Shown piece by piece: positions 18,498 to 27,650 of a stretch of DNA of 64,000 nucleotides. The stretch's first letter is position 1. Each line of letters begins with the position of its first letter. The notes beneath the pieces were generated by a model that was given only the letters and a program-made list of their open reading frames with translations, did not search any database and was not told where the DNA came from. Made by a program: the position numbers and the translations under genes. The stretch comes from Streptomyces microflavus (GTDB taxonomy: Bacteria; Actinomycetota; Actinomycetes; Streptomycetales; Streptomycetaceae), in NCBI RefSeq assembly GCF_014650075.1, contig NZ_BMUG01000002.1:62001-126000 (forward strand). Direction: 5' to 3'.

Positions 18498-20624
18498 TCA
18501 GTGCTCGGCGAGGGTGCTGCTGACCCGCGTGGAGCCGCCCCGCTCGTCCAGGGCGCGGGTGAACTCCTCCAGTGCCTCCAGCAGCAGCGCCGCACCCCGG
18601 CGCACCACCGGGTCGCCGACCGGTGTCGTACCGTCCTCCGCCGGTGTCGGCATGTCCCAGTGGGCGACCGCGTCCACCACCGGCTGCCAGTCGGGCAACC
18701 GCCGCTCCCGTACCGCCTTGGCGCCCTTCTCGGTGGCCCGGCGCAGCGCCTCGGCCAGCTGGGCGGCGCCCGGCACCGGGTCGGCCGAGCGGGCCGGCAG
18801 GTGGGCCTCCAGCACCATCGCGGAACGGCCGAGCTGGGCCAGGGCGTGCTGGGCGTCGGTGGCGGCGGCGCGGGAGATGCCCCGGTGGCGTACGGGTTCG
18901 TGCTGGGCGGTCGCCAGCGCCTCCTGCCAGGCGACCCTGGCCTCCCGGGTGGCGATCAGGGCGTCCCGTACCTCGTCCAGGTCGCGGTGGGCCGGGTCGG
19001 CGTACCGGTCGACCACCGTCGCCGCGTACCGCCCGTCCGCCACCAGCCACTCGGCCAGCCGGTTGCGCAGCCGCGGGGTCTCCCAGGCCGGGTAGACGGC
19101 GTACGAGATCATCGCGAGGAGCCCGCCGACCAGCGTGAGCACGATGCGTTCGGTGACGGTCTGGGACCAGTCGTCGCCCGCCATGCCGAGCAGGAAGACG
19201 ACGTAGGCGGAGACACAGACCTGGCCGACCGCGTACCCCGTCCGCATCAGCAGGTACATCAGCCCGGCGCAGACCACCGCGAGGAGCGCCGAGAGCCGGG
19301 CGTCGGGGTGGGCGGTCTGCACGATGGCGGTGGCGAGCCCGACGCCGACCAGGGTGCCGCCGAAGCGGGCCACGGAGCGGCCGTACGTCTGCGAGAACTC
19401 CGGGCGCATCACCATGACGGCGGTCATCGGCGCCCAGTAGCCGTGCCCGAGCGGCAGGGCGGCGCCGACGAAGTAGCCCGCGACGGCGACCACGGCGACC
19501 CGGATCGCGTGGCGGAGGATCGGGGAGCCGTGGTGCAGCTCCCGGCGCATCGCCTTCAGGACGACCGGGACCAACCGCAGCAGGGTGGGGCGGTGGCGGG
19601 TGTCGGGGGCGAGGTGTTCGGGGACCCCGCTCTCGGTGCCGGTACCCTCCGCGATCTCCAGGACGTCGTCGAGGAGGGCGGCGAGCCGGTCGGCGGCGCG
19701 GAGGGCGGGGCCGACGAGGATCACGTCGTTGTCGGGGGTCTTCAGGACGCCCAGGTCGGTGGCGGAGAGGTGGACCGGTTCGCCGTGGCGTACGGCCCGT
19801 GCGGCGGCGTCGAGCACGGACCCGGCGGCGCCGAGGAGCTCGTTCACCCAGGCCCGCTCCAGGCCGTCGGCGGGCACCCCCATCGCCGGGTCGGCCAGCG
19901 AGGCGAGGACCGGACGCAGCCGCTCCGCGATGCCCCGGGCGCCGTGGAGCTCGGCGGGGCGGCGGCGGGCCTGGCGCGGGGTGACGGCGGCGGCGCTGCG
20001 GGCGGTCATCAGGGGCAGCGGGTCGAAGGGGGCGACCGGGTCGTGGCGCAGCCGCCGGGCGTAGTCGGCCTCGGCGGCCAGCGCGTCGGCGAGCGCGTCG
20101 CGCTGGGCGCCCCATCTCCGGACCGGGAACAGGACGATCAGCGCCGCCTGGACCACGCCGCCGACCAGGATCATCCCGGCATGGGCGGCGGCGTCCACGA
20201 CGGAGGTCGGCAGGGTGATCGTCACGAGCATGATCGCGACGTTGGACGAGGCGATGATCCCGCCCGTCGGGCCCGCCGCCCAGGCAAGACCCGCGAGGAA
20301 GGTCCAGCCGCCGAGCAGACAGAGGAAGAGCACGGGGTTCGAGGCGGTGACATAGCCGAGGAACGTCGACACGGCGAGGCTGGCGCCGGAGACGAGGGCG
20401 AGCACGGGGCGCGGGCGCCAGCTGCGCTGGAAGGTGGCGATGGCCGCCTGGAAGGCGCCGAACGCCGAACTCGCCGCGATCTCCGGCCCGAAGAGGACGA
20501 GGCTCGTGCCGACGACGAGGGCGAGCCCCGCCGCCCCGCGGAAGGCGATGAGCGGTTCGAGTCTCTGCCGCTCGATCTCCAGCCCCGAGCGGGCGGTCTC
20601 CTTCAGCGCCCGGAGCCAGCTCAT
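18498..20624 (-). CDS. FUSC-family (YccS/aromatic acid exporter-like) membrane protein
   Basis: A 708-residue membrane protein with the FUSC arrangement: two blocks of about five to six transmembrane helices (residues 30-165 and about 350-495), each followed by a long cytoplasmic helical domain. A characteristic segment is the second-block GHGYWAPMTAVMVMRPEFSQTYGR, where YWAxLTxxxVxxP is conserved in fusaric-acid-resistance and YccS proteins. The likely role is export of aromatic or weak acids, but the substrate is unknown. The gene starts 36 bp after the DUF2786 gene on the same strand, so they may share a transcript. Confidence 0.87.
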   Translation of the reverse strand: MSWLRALKETARSGLEIERQRLEPLIAFRGAAGLALVVGTSLVLFGPEIAASSAFGAFQAAIATFQRSWRPRPVLALVSGASLAVSTFLGYVTASNPVLFLCLLGGWTFLAGLAWAAGPTGGIIASSNVAIMLVTITLPTSVVDAAAHAGMILVGGVVQAALIVLFPVRRWGAQRDALADALAAEADYARRLRHDPVAPFDPLPLMTARSAAAVTPRQARRRPAELHGARGIAERLRPVLASLADPAMGVPADGLERAWVNELLGAAGSVLDAAARAVRHGEPVHLSATDLGVLKTPDNDVILVGPALRAADRLAALLDDVLEIAEGTGTESGVPEHLAPDTRHRPTLLRLVPVVLKAMRRELHHGSPILRHAIRVAVVAVAGYFVGAALPLGHGYWAPMTAVMVMRPEFSQTYGRSVARFGGTLVGVGLATAIVQTAHPDARLSALLAVVCAGLMYLLMRTGYAVGQVCVSAYVVFLLGMAGDDWSQTVTERIVLTLVGGLLAMISYAVYPAWETPRLRNRLAEWLVADGRYAATVVDRYADPAHRDLDEVRDALIATREARVAWQEALATAQHEPVRHRGISRAAATDAQHALAQLGRSAMVLEAHLPARSADPVPGAAQLAEALRRATEKGAKAVRERRLPDWQPVVDAVAHWDMPTPAEDGTTPVGDPVVRRGAALLLEALEEFTRALDERGGSTRVSSTLAEH

Positions 20625-20660
20625 GGGCCGAGCCTAGCCCGGATGATGGGCAAGTCGGAC

Positions 20661-21881
20661 TTACGCCATGATTTCGCCGTCACGTCCACGGGAGGTGCGG
20701 CCGTGGGGGCCTTTTCGGGAATCGCCCATGCGGGCCCGGTCGGCGGCCTCGGTGCCGTGGTTCCAGCCGTCCAGGTCGGTGGCGCCGCGGACCCGGGTGG
20801 TGGTGGTCCGGGGGAACATCCGCTCGGCGGTCTCGGTGACGGCGACGTCCCGGGCGGCGAGGACGGGGAGCAGTCCGGAGGTGCCTTCTGCCGTGCCCGC
20901 GCCCGTTTCCGTATCCGTATCCGCAGCCGCCGTGGCCCGTTCGGTGGTGTCGGCGAGCCGGGAGCCCAGCCGCTGCGCGTACGCCATCAGGAACGACTGC
21001 CGGAAGGTCTTGGTCCGCTTACGGCCCGAGGCCCGCTGCCCGGCCTCCGCCCGGGTCATCGCCGCCGTGCCCTGTACGAGCAGCGAGGTGAACAGCAGCT
21101 CCACGGCCTCCAGGTCCGCCTCGAAGCCGACGACCGTGCTGAAGCCGAGGTCGCCGTTCCACACGGCCTGGCAGCGGTTGGCGGAGGCCACGGCGTCGAG
21201 CAGGATCGCCTTCGCGCTCTCGTACGGGGGCTCCACCCCGATCCGGCACGCCCCGGGGGTCTCGGTGCTCCGCGTACGGGCGGCGATGAGGGCCTCGTCG
21301 ATGCTGTGCCGGGCCATCAGCTCCTGCGCCTTGCTCGTCAGCGCCTCGGCCTCCTCCGGGAAGCCGGTCGCCTCCGCCTTCGCCAGTAGCGCCCTGATCC
21401 GGGTGAGCATGCGGGGTTCGCCGGGGGCGGGCGGCCGGTGGAGGTGGTCGGCGGCGGTGCCGGGCACGGGGCCGACGGGCTCGATCGCGGGGAGCCGCAG
21501 CAGCAGCCGGTAGAGCTCCAGCAGGTCGGAGGCGTAACCGAACCGGTCGGGCTTGTTGCGCGGCGCGGCCGCGGGGCCGGGCAGTTCGTCGAGCTGGGCG
21601 CGCCAGCGGGGCGGCAGCTCCCCGTACCGGGCGGTCTCGGCGGCGATCAGCGTGGCCGCCAGCACCGCGCGCCGCTCGTCGAGCTCCAGCCGGACGAACC
21701 GGACGAGGTCGGCGGGGTGCCAGCCCCTCTCCCAGGCGCGGCGCACGAACTCCTCGCCGCGCCGGTGCAGGGCGTCGTCCGCTTCGGGGGCGGCGGCGAG
21801 GAGGGAGGCCCCGGTGTCCAGGGCCGCGTCGCCCTCCGCGTAGAGCGCCGCCGCGCATGCCTGGTCGATCACCGGTTCCAT
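20661..21881 (-). CDS. DUF2786 domain protein
   Basis: A 406-residue cytoplasmic protein. Residues about 155-195 form the DUF2786 motif MLTRIRALLAKAEATGFPEE, ending in AQELMARHSI, which occurs in bacterial and phage proteins of unknown function. The following segment CRIGVEPPYESAKAILLDAVASAN matches the extended family. An N-terminal helical domain precedes it, and the C-terminal 60 residues are charged and probably flexible. No catalytic motif is evident. It lies directly upstream of the FUSC gene. Confidence 0.8.
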   Translation of the reverse strand: MEPVIDQACAAALYAEGDAALDTGASLLAAAPEADDALHRRGEEFVRRAWERGWHPADLVRFVRLELDERRAVLAATLIAAETARYGELPPRWRAQLDELPGPAAAPRNKPDRFGYASDLLELYRLLLRLPAIEPVGPVPGTAADHLHRPPAPGEPRMLTRIRALLAKAEATGFPEEAEALTSKAQELMARHSIDEALIAARTRSTETPGACRIGVEPPYESAKAILLDAVASANRCQAVWNGDLGFSTVVGFEADLEAVELLFTSLLVQGTAAMTRAEAGQRASGRKRTKTFRQSFLMAYAQRLGSRLADTTERATAAADTDTETGAGTAEGTSGLLPVLAARDVAVTETAERMFPRTTTTRVRGATDLDGWNHGTEAADRARMGDSRKGPHGRTSRGRDGEIMA

Positions 21882-21944
21882 CCGACCAAGGGTAGGCGGG
21901 CCGCCGGCCCTCGCGGACGGCCGCCGCCCCCGCCGTACGGCCCG

Positions 21945-22859
21945 CTAGGGCAGCAGCACCAGCTTGCCCCGGACGTGCCCTCCCTCGCTCACCTCGTGGG
22001 CGCTCGCGGCGTCGGCGAGCGGGAAGACCTGGGCGATCTCCACGCGCAGCTCACCGTCGGCCGCCAGCCGGGCGTTCGCCGCCAGACGTTCGGCGGAGGG
22101 TCCGCCACCGCCGGAGGAGAAGGCGACGCCCAGCTCGGCGGCGTCCCCGTCCGCGATGGTGACGATCCGGTCGGTCGTGCCGCCGCGCAGCTCGATGGAG
22201 GCGGGCAGGGCACCACGCCCCGACGCGTCGAAGACCGCGTCCACCCCTTGCGGGGCCAGCTCGCGCACCCGCTCGACCAGCCCGTCCCTGTACGCCACCG
22301 GGACCGCGCCGAGCACCCGGAGGTAGTCGTGGTTGGCCGGGGATGCGGTGCCGATGACGGTCGCGCCCCGGGCCACGGCGAGCTGTACGGCGACCGAGCC
22401 GACGCCTCCGCCCGCCCCGTGCAGCAGCAGCGTCTCGCCGTCGCTCAGCGCCAGCTCGTCCAGGACCCGGGAGGCGGTGTCGGTCGCCACCGGCAGCGCG
22501 GCGGCCGTCTCCCAGGACAGCCCCTCCGGCTTGCGGGCCAGCGAGACCGCCTCGGCGAGCGCCCGGGCCGCGTAGGAACCGGTGGCGCTCCAGCCGAGGA
22601 CCTCGTCACCGGGGGCGAAGGCGGTGACGCCCTCCCCCACCTCGTCGACCACCCCGGCCAGCTCCGCGCCGGGTGTGGCGGGCAGCGGGGTGGGGAACGC
22701 GGCCTCCATCCGGCCGCTGCGGATCTTGTGGTCGAGCGGATTGACCCCGGCCGCCCGCACCGCCACCCGGACCTGGCCGGGCCCGGGGCGCGGCGCGTCC
22801 ACCTCTGCCAGGTGCAGCACGTCGGGCCCGCCGAACTCTTCGTACACGATCGCTTCCAT
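21945..22859 (-). CDS. NAD(P)-dependent quinone oxidoreductase (zinc-less MDR family)
   Basis: A 304-residue medium-chain reductase of the quinone oxidoreductase class, which reduces quinones or enones with NADPH. The N-terminal GroES-like part is EAIVYEEFGGPDVLHLAEVD with AGVNPLDHKIRSGRM. The Rossmann motif is LLLHGAGGGVGSVAVQLA near residues 148-165, and the C-terminal GKLVLLP is typical. The zinc ligands of alcohol dehydrogenases are absent. ATG 22859 follows GAGG by eight bases, and longer upstream readings have no support. The gene is divergent from the DNA polymerase gene. Confidence 0.92.
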   Translation of the reverse strand: MEAIVYEEFGGPDVLHLAEVDAPRPGPGQVRVAVRAAGVNPLDHKIRSGRMEAAFPTPLPATPGAELAGVVDEVGEGVTAFAPGDEVLGWSATGSYAARALAEAVSLARKPEGLSWETAAALPVATDTASRVLDELALSDGETLLLHGAGGGVGSVAVQLAVARGATVIGTASPANHDYLRVLGAVPVAYRDGLVERVRELAPQGVDAVFDASGRGALPASIELRGGTTDRIVTIADGDAAELGVAFSSGGGGPSAERLAANARLAADGELRVEIAQVFPLADAASAHEVSEGGHVRGKLVLLP

Positions 22860-22947
22860 GAGGTGATCCTCACGGCTGCGGGGGTGGGCGGCCAGTCGGC
22901 GCCCCGGCTCCGGGGGACTGTCAGTGGCGGGTGCCAGACTCGCCTCC

Positions 22948-24615
22948 ATGACCGAACGGTGGGCGGTGTCGGCGACGGACGGGGGCGGGGCGCTGCTCGT
23001 GGGGCTGGAGCGGGACGGCACGCCCGCCGGTCCGGTCCTGGCCGAGCCCGACCTCGTCGAGGCGGTCCGCTCCCGGCCCGGGGTGTCGCGCTGGGTGTGG
23101 CGGTCCACCGCCGAGCTCTACCCCCGGCTGCTCGCCGCCGGGGTCCGCGTCGAGCGGTGTTACGACATCGAGTGCGCCGAGCTCCTGCTGCTCGGGCACG
23201 CGGGACGGCTGGGTGAGCCCCGGTCCGCGGCCGCTGCGCTGGCCCGGCTGGAGAACGCGCCCGTGCCACCGGACCCGCCCGCCCGGTCCGCCGAACCGGG
23301 TGCGCAGTCCTCCCTCTTCGAACCGCCGTCCGGCCCCGGGGTCCCCTTCGAGGGGCTGCTCCGGGTCTACGCGGACCAGGTGCGCCGCCACGAGGCCGCC
23401 GAGCACCCGGACCGGATGCGGCTGCTGACCGCGTCGGAGTCGGCGGGGATGCTCGTCGCTGCCGAGATGCACCGGTCGGGGCTGCCCTGGCGGGCCGATG
23501 TCCACCGGGAGGTGCTGCACGGGCTGCTGGGCGAGCGGTACGCGGGCGGCGGCGAGCCCCGCAGGCTCGCCGAGCTGGCGGACGAGGTGTCGGCCGCGTT
23601 CGGCAGGAGGGTCCGCCCCGACCTGCCCGCCGATGTGGTGAAGGCGTTCGCGCAGGCCGGGATCGCGGTGAAGTCGACCCGGCGGTGGGAGCTGGCGGAG
23701 CTGGACCACCCGGCGGTCGAGCCGCTGATCGCGTACAAGAAGCTGTACCGGATCTGGACGGCCCACGGCTGGAGCTGGCTCCAGGACTGGGTGCGCGAGG
23801 GCCGTTTCCGCCCCGAATACCAGCCGGGCGGCACGGTCAGCGGCCGCTGGACGACCAACGGCGGCGGGGCCCTCCAGATCCCCAAGGTCATCCGGCAGGC
23901 CGTCGTCGCCGACGAGGGCTGGCGCCTGGTCGTCGCGGACGCCGACCAGATGGAGCCGCGGGTGCTGGCCGCGATCTCCCGCGACCGGGGCCTGATGGAA
24001 GTGGCCGGTCACGACGGAGACCTCTACAAGGCCCTGTCCGACCGGGCGTTCCACGGCGACCGCGAACACGCCAAGCTGGCCCTGCTCGGCGCCGTCTACG
24101 GCCAGACCTCCGGGGACGGGCTGAAGAACCTGGCCGCCCTGCGCCGCCGCTTCCCGCTCGCCGTCGCCTATGTCGACGACGCGGCGCGGGCGGGCGAGGA
24201 GGGGCGGACGGTCCGGACCTGGCTGGGCCGCACCAGCCCGCCGGTCGCGCTGGCGGGCCAGGACGAGGAGGCGGGCATCCCCCAGGAGGGCGGCGAGGCC
24301 ACGTCCGACGGCGGGCTGGCCCGGGCCAGGGGCCGCTTCACCCGGAACTTCGTGGTGCAGGGCAGCGCCGCCGACTGGGCCCTGCTCCTCCTGGCCGGGC
24401 TGCGCCGCACCCTCCACGAACAGGGGCTCCGCGCGGAGCTGGTCTTCTTCCAGCACGACGAGGTGATCGTGCACTGCCCGGCCGAGGAGACCGCCGCCGT
24501 GACCGAGGCGATCCGGGCGGCCGGCGAGCTGGCCGGACGGATCGCCTTCGGGGAGACGCCGGTGCGGTTCCCCTTCACCACGGCGGTCGTGGAGCGCTAC
24601 TCCGACGCGAAATGA
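22948..24615 (+). CDS. Bifunctional 3'-5' exonuclease/DNA polymerase-like protein (family A)
   Basis: A 555-residue family A DNA polymerase homologue without a 5' nuclease domain, of the type found widely in Streptomyces in addition to PolA. Palm motifs are present: motif A VVADADQMEPRVLA (metal Asp), the O-helix REHAKLALLGAVYGQTSG with conserved Arg, Lys and Tyr, and motif C FFQHDEVIV. The N-terminal third is exonuclease-like but its acidic residues look degenerate. I took ATG 22948 (MTERWAV) from family resemblance. GTG 22924 has a better spaced GGGGGA and would add eight residues. A role in repair is inferred. Confidence 0.87.
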   Translation: MTERWAVSATDGGGALLVGLERDGTPAGPVLAEPDLVEAVRSRPGVSRWVWRSTAELYPRLLAAGVRVERCYDIECAELLLLGHAGRLGEPRSAAAALARLENAPVPPDPPARSAEPGAQSSLFEPPSGPGVPFEGLLRVYADQVRRHEAAEHPDRMRLLTASESAGMLVAAEMHRSGLPWRADVHREVLHGLLGERYAGGGEPRRLAELADEVSAAFGRRVRPDLPADVVKAFAQAGIAVKSTRRWELAELDHPAVEPLIAYKKLYRIWTAHGWSWLQDWVREGRFRPEYQPGGTVSGRWTTNGGGALQIPKVIRQAVVADEGWRLVVADADQMEPRVLAAISRDRGLMEVAGHDGDLYKALSDRAFHGDREHAKLALLGAVYGQTSGDGLKNLAALRRRFPLAVAYVDDAARAGEEGRTVRTWLGRTSPPVALAGQDEEAGIPQEGGEATSDGGLARARGRFTRNFVVQGSAADWALLLLAGLRRTLHEQGLRAELVFFQHDEVIVHCPAEETAAVTEAIRAAGELAGRIAFGETPVRFPFTTAVVERYSDAK

Positions 24616-24657
24616 ACGGCCCCGGGGGGTGGGGCCGGGGCCGGGGCCGGCGGGCTC

Positions 24658-24722
24658 CCGGGGGCACTCGCCGTGCCGCCGGGGGCACCCGCCGTGTCGC
24701 CCGGGGGCACCCGCCGTGTCGC
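24658..24722. repeat. Three 22-bp tandem repeats between convergent genes
   Basis: Three near-identical copies (the first 21 bp, then two of 22 bp) of CCGGGGGCACCCGCCGTGTCGC follow a G/C-rich run. The array fills the gap between the polymerase stop and the stop of the next minus-strand gene. It may act as a transcription barrier, as no classical hairpin is visible. Confidence 0.7.
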
Positions 24723-24741
24723 CCGGGGCCGTCGGCCTCTC

Positions 24742-26130
24742 CTACTGCTGGAGCTTCAGCCACTCCGGGCTGGTCGCCACCGCCGTGAGCTGCTCCATGG
24801 TGAGCGCGGGCTCCGGACGGGTGGCGGGCGTCGACTGCGCGCCGGAGTTGAACGCCGAGACGACCACCCGCAGACCGTCGGGGCGCATCGTGTCGGCCGT
24901 CCACCAGACGACCCCCGCGCCGCCCTTCTCGCCGGGCTGCTGGGTGGTGGCGAGCAGCGTGCCGTCGGGCAGGGTGGTCGCGTCGCCGTACAGCTCGTCG
25001 GCGACGCCCCCCATGTCGGGCTGCACATTGATCTGCACGAGGGTCCTGCCCCGGCCGTCGTCGACGACCACGGAAGCGAACCCGTCCTGGCTGTCCGTCC
25101 TGTCGCTCACCGTGAGGCCCTCGGGCAGCAGCTTCAGGAAGGTGGGCATCAGCGACGCGTAGTCGAGCGGGGGCTGCTGGGAACCCTTCTCCTCCCGGCG
25201 CGACGGTTCCGGCGAACGCTCACCGGTTCGCGGAGTGTCCTGCCCCGTACGCGGGGTCTCCTGCCCGGTGCGCGGCAGGTCCTCGGCGTCGGGCTCCGGC
25301 TCCACGGGCGGGCGCGAGGCCCCGTCGGTGTCCACCGTGTCGGCGTCGGTCTCCAGCGCGGCCGCCAGCGGGCGCCACTCCTCGGCCCGCGCCAGCTCCA
25401 TGAGCCCCTTGTCGTCGAGCGCGGGGCCGGTGCGGGTGGCGCCCGCCCCACCGCCCGTCACCCGGTCGTAGGCCCGGGCGTCCACCGCGACACCGCCCGC
25501 CGTGAAGAAGACGGCACGTGCCGCACCCGACGCCTCAACGAACCTGCTGCCCGTGCCACCGCCGCTGCCGGTGTCGAAGCAGACGGTGAGCCCGGGGTCG
25601 TACCCCTGCTCGCCGCTGACGATGCCGGGAGGCGGGCCGGGCTGCTCATCGCAGTCGGCCCCCTTGGCCGCCTTGCCGCCCGGCGCGGGATACAGGAGGA
25701 CCAGGACCGAGCCCTTCCCCTTGCCGTCGTCGTAGACGGCGGAGACCGACGCGCGGTGCGGGCCCTTCGCGTCGCCGCTCACCACCCCCCGCGCCTCGCT
25801 GACCCTGCCCGGCGGGAGCAGCTCCTCCAGGACGGCGGCCAGCTTCTCCTCGGAGAGGCCGCCCGGCACGCTCACCGGGACCGCCGGTCCGCCGCCCGCC
25901 ACCCCCGTACCGCCACCGGGTCCGCCGCCCAGCAGCCCGGCGCCGAACGCTCCACCGCCCCCGACGAGGGCCAGGGCCAGGACGCTGCCCGCCACGGCGG
26001 CGCCCCGGCGGCGGCGGAGCGAGCGGCGCCCCTGTTCCAGAGCACCGTCCACCACCGCCGTACGGGCGGTCAGGTCGAAGGTCTCCCCGGTCCGGCGGAG
26101 CTCCTCGCTGAGTTCGTCTTCAAAGGGCAT
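24742..26130 (-). CDS. Single-pass membrane protein next to a sigma factor
   Basis: A 462-residue protein with a short cytoplasmic N-terminus (MPFEDELSEELRRTGETFD), a basic stretch and one membrane helix at about residues 42-62 (AVAGSVLALALVGGGGAFGA). A large external part follows, divided by a Pro/Arg/Thr-rich linker with repeated RTGQ(E/D)TPRTG units near residue 285. It resembles the proteins commonly encoded after SigE-type sigma factors in Streptomyces, which may serve as membrane partners. Its start overlaps the sigma-factor gene by 11 bp in another frame. I do not recognise the external domain. Confidence 0.75.
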   Translation of the reverse strand: MPFEDELSEELRRTGETFDLTARTAVVDGALEQGRRSLRRRRGAAVAGSVLALALVGGGGAFGAGLLGGGPGGGTGVAGGGPAVPVSVPGGLSEEKLAAVLEELLPPGRVSEARGVVSGDAKGPHRASVSAVYDDGKGKGSVLVLLYPAPGGKAAKGADCDEQPGPPPGIVSGEQGYDPGLTVCFDTGSGGGTGSRFVEASGAARAVFFTAGGVAVDARAYDRVTGGGAGATRTGPALDDKGLMELARAEEWRPLAAALETDADTVDTDGASRPPVEPEPDAEDLPRTGQETPRTGQDTPRTGERSPEPSRREEKGSQQPPLDYASLMPTFLKLLPEGLTVSDRTDSQDGFASVVVDDGRGRTLVQINVQPDMGGVADELYGDATTLPDGTLLATTQQPGEKGGAGVVWWTADTMRPDGLRVVVSAFNSGAQSTPATRPEPALTMEQLTAVATSPEWLKLQQ

Positions 26131-26470
26131 GGGGAACCAGGGCGAGCGCCCGGAGCAGCGTCATCCGCAGCGCCGGATCGTCGGGGTCGGCCGGGGCGCC
26201 CTCGGGCAGCTCGGCCAGCGGGCGTTCACCGGCGGAGCGGCGGCGCCGGTGGGTCAGGAATATCCGGACGAGCACGGTCTGCGCATACGCCGCCGGGTTG
26301 TCGATCCGGCGGGCCCGGCCCCAGAGCACATACATCCGGCCCAGCGTCTCCTGCACCAGGTCCTCGGCCAGGTGCACATCACCGCTGGTCAGCAGGCAGG
26401 CCGAGCGATAAAGATGGCTCGCCCGCCCGGCAGCGAACTCCTTGAACTCCTCGGCACGCGATGTCCTCAT
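26120..26470 (-). pseudogene. SigE-family ECF sigma factor lacking region 4
   Basis: The 116-residue product has an intact sigma region 2: ASHLYRSACLLTSGDVHLAEDLVQETLGRMYVLWGRARRI, then NPAAYAQTVLVRIFLTHRRRR. After LLRALALVP, where region 4 normally begins, the frame meets PHAL and a stop inside the first codons of the downstream gene. The usual family length is about 160-175 residues. Because the next gene starts immediately, no frameshifted region 4 lies beyond it. A deletion seems to have removed region 4. The product could still bind core polymerase but should not recognise a -35 element. Start ATG 26470 follows GGGGGAAGG. Confidence 0.7.
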
Positions 26471-26605
26471 GCCTTCCCCCGTTCATCCGTCCGTCCTCCG
26501 TTCCGCCCCTCCATCTGATCGACGCTCCGGGACCGGGCAAATGTTTCACCCGGCCGGCGACGAGTTCCCCCGGCCCCGGGACCACGGGAGCGCCCGCACG
26601 CGAAA

Positions 26606-26643
26606 GCGCCCCGTTCACGCGCCGGACGGCGTGAACGGGGCGC
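26606..26643 (-). terminator. Hairpin terminator after the dioxygenase gene
   Basis: A perfect 15-bp inverted repeat (26606-26620 with 26629-26643) around an 8-nt loop, 31 bp downstream of the intradiol dioxygenase stop. It isolates the truncated sigma-factor gene from that transcript. Confidence 0.8.
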
Positions 26644-26673
26644 GGGCGGTGGTACGCCTCGCTGCTGCTGCGT

Positions 26674-27552
26674 CTACCCGCGTTCCCACAGCGCGGGGAC
26701 GTTCGGCGGCTCCCAGCCCGTCAGGGACCGGTGTGCCTGCCGGCAGCGGTAGGCGACTCCGCCGTAGGTGACGCGGTCTCCCGCGCTGTAGGAGGTACCG
26801 GGCGTCCAGGTGGAACCCGGCGGGTCGGTGGGCGGATCGGTGGGCGGATCGGTCGGGCCGGGCGTCTGGGCGACGTCCAGCACGAAGTCGAAGGTGCCCT
26901 GGCGCCCGTTGCCGACGCTGCGGACGTTCATCAGCAGCTCCGGGTCGAACAGGGCGTCGGTGTTGTTGCGCGGCTCTCCCGGGAAGTAGAGCTGCGTGGT
27001 GAGGATGCGGCCCCCGGGGGCCTGCGCCTTCACGTGGATGTGCCGTGTGCGGCCCGGATAGAGGCCCGGCACGATGGTGGTGAGGCTGAACGACCCGTCG
27101 GCGCCGGTGAACTGGTGCCCCCGGAAGGCGTACTGGGCCATGTCGTACGACCCGTTGGTGTCGGCCTGCCAGAAGTCGAGCAGCGCCCCGGAGATGGGCC
27201 GGCAGGCCCGGCCGAAGACGTAGCCGCTCACGGTGAGCGGTACGCCGGGGGTGCCCGGCGTCACCAGGCTGGTGCGCCGCGGGGAGTTGGGCTTGAAGTA
27301 CGGGCCCTCCATCTGCGGCGGTGTCGTGTCGTCGCCGTCGTCGCACTGCGGGGTGGGGGCCAGGAGAGCGCCCCCGCCCGACGGTGCGGCGTCCCGGGCG
27401 AGCGCGACGCCTCCTCCGGCGAGCAGAGGAGCCGCGCTCGCGACGATCGCGGCCTTCAGGAGACCTTTGCGGCTGATCCGCCGCCGGTCGCCCGACGCCT
27501 CGTCGGAGGCGTTCGGTTCATGGGGGGTGGCGTTGTCCATTTGTGGGGTCAT
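26674..27552 (-). CDS. Secreted intradiol dioxygenase with chitin/cellulose-binding module
   Basis: A 292-residue non-heme Fe(III) dioxygenase that should cleave catechols between the two hydroxyls outside the cell. The N-terminus has a Tat-like signal (RRRISRKGLLKAAIVAS). The catalytic domain has the tyrosine ligands in MEGPYFKP and TQLYFPGE and the histidine pair in RTRHIHVKA. A TDPP-repeat linker leads to a C-terminal CBM5/12-type module (about 246-292: WTPGTSYSAGDRVTYGG, then ALWERG). The architecture matches the extracellular dioxygenase SACTE_2871 described from Streptomyces sp. SirexAA-E, linked to lignocellulose aromatics. The adjacent protease carries the same module. Confidence 0.9.
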   Translation of the reverse strand: MTPQMDNATPHEPNASDEASGDRRRISRKGLLKAAIVASAAPLLAGGGVALARDAAPSGGGALLAPTPQCDDGDDTTPPQMEGPYFKPNSPRRTSLVTPGTPGVPLTVSGYVFGRACRPISGALLDFWQADTNGSYDMAQYAFRGHQFTGADGSFSLTTIVPGLYPGRTRHIHVKAQAPGGRILTTQLYFPGEPRNNTDALFDPELLMNVRSVGNGRQGTFDFVLDVAQTPGPTDPPTDPPTDPPGSTWTPGTSYSAGDRVTYGGVAYRCRQAHRSLTGWEPPNVPALWERG

Positions 27553-27650
27553 GACAGTTCCTCGGAGTCCTCGGTGCGGGGAGGCAGGAGAGGTTCAGGA
27601 GGTTCGGTGACGCCGGGTCACGGATGGGGCGAAGTGCGTCGGAGCGGTGG

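Noticed and set aside
22862..23108. N-terminal extension of the quinone oxidoreductase
   Set aside because: It overlaps the divergent polymerase gene and lacks family similarity; ATG 22859 has a good ribosome site.
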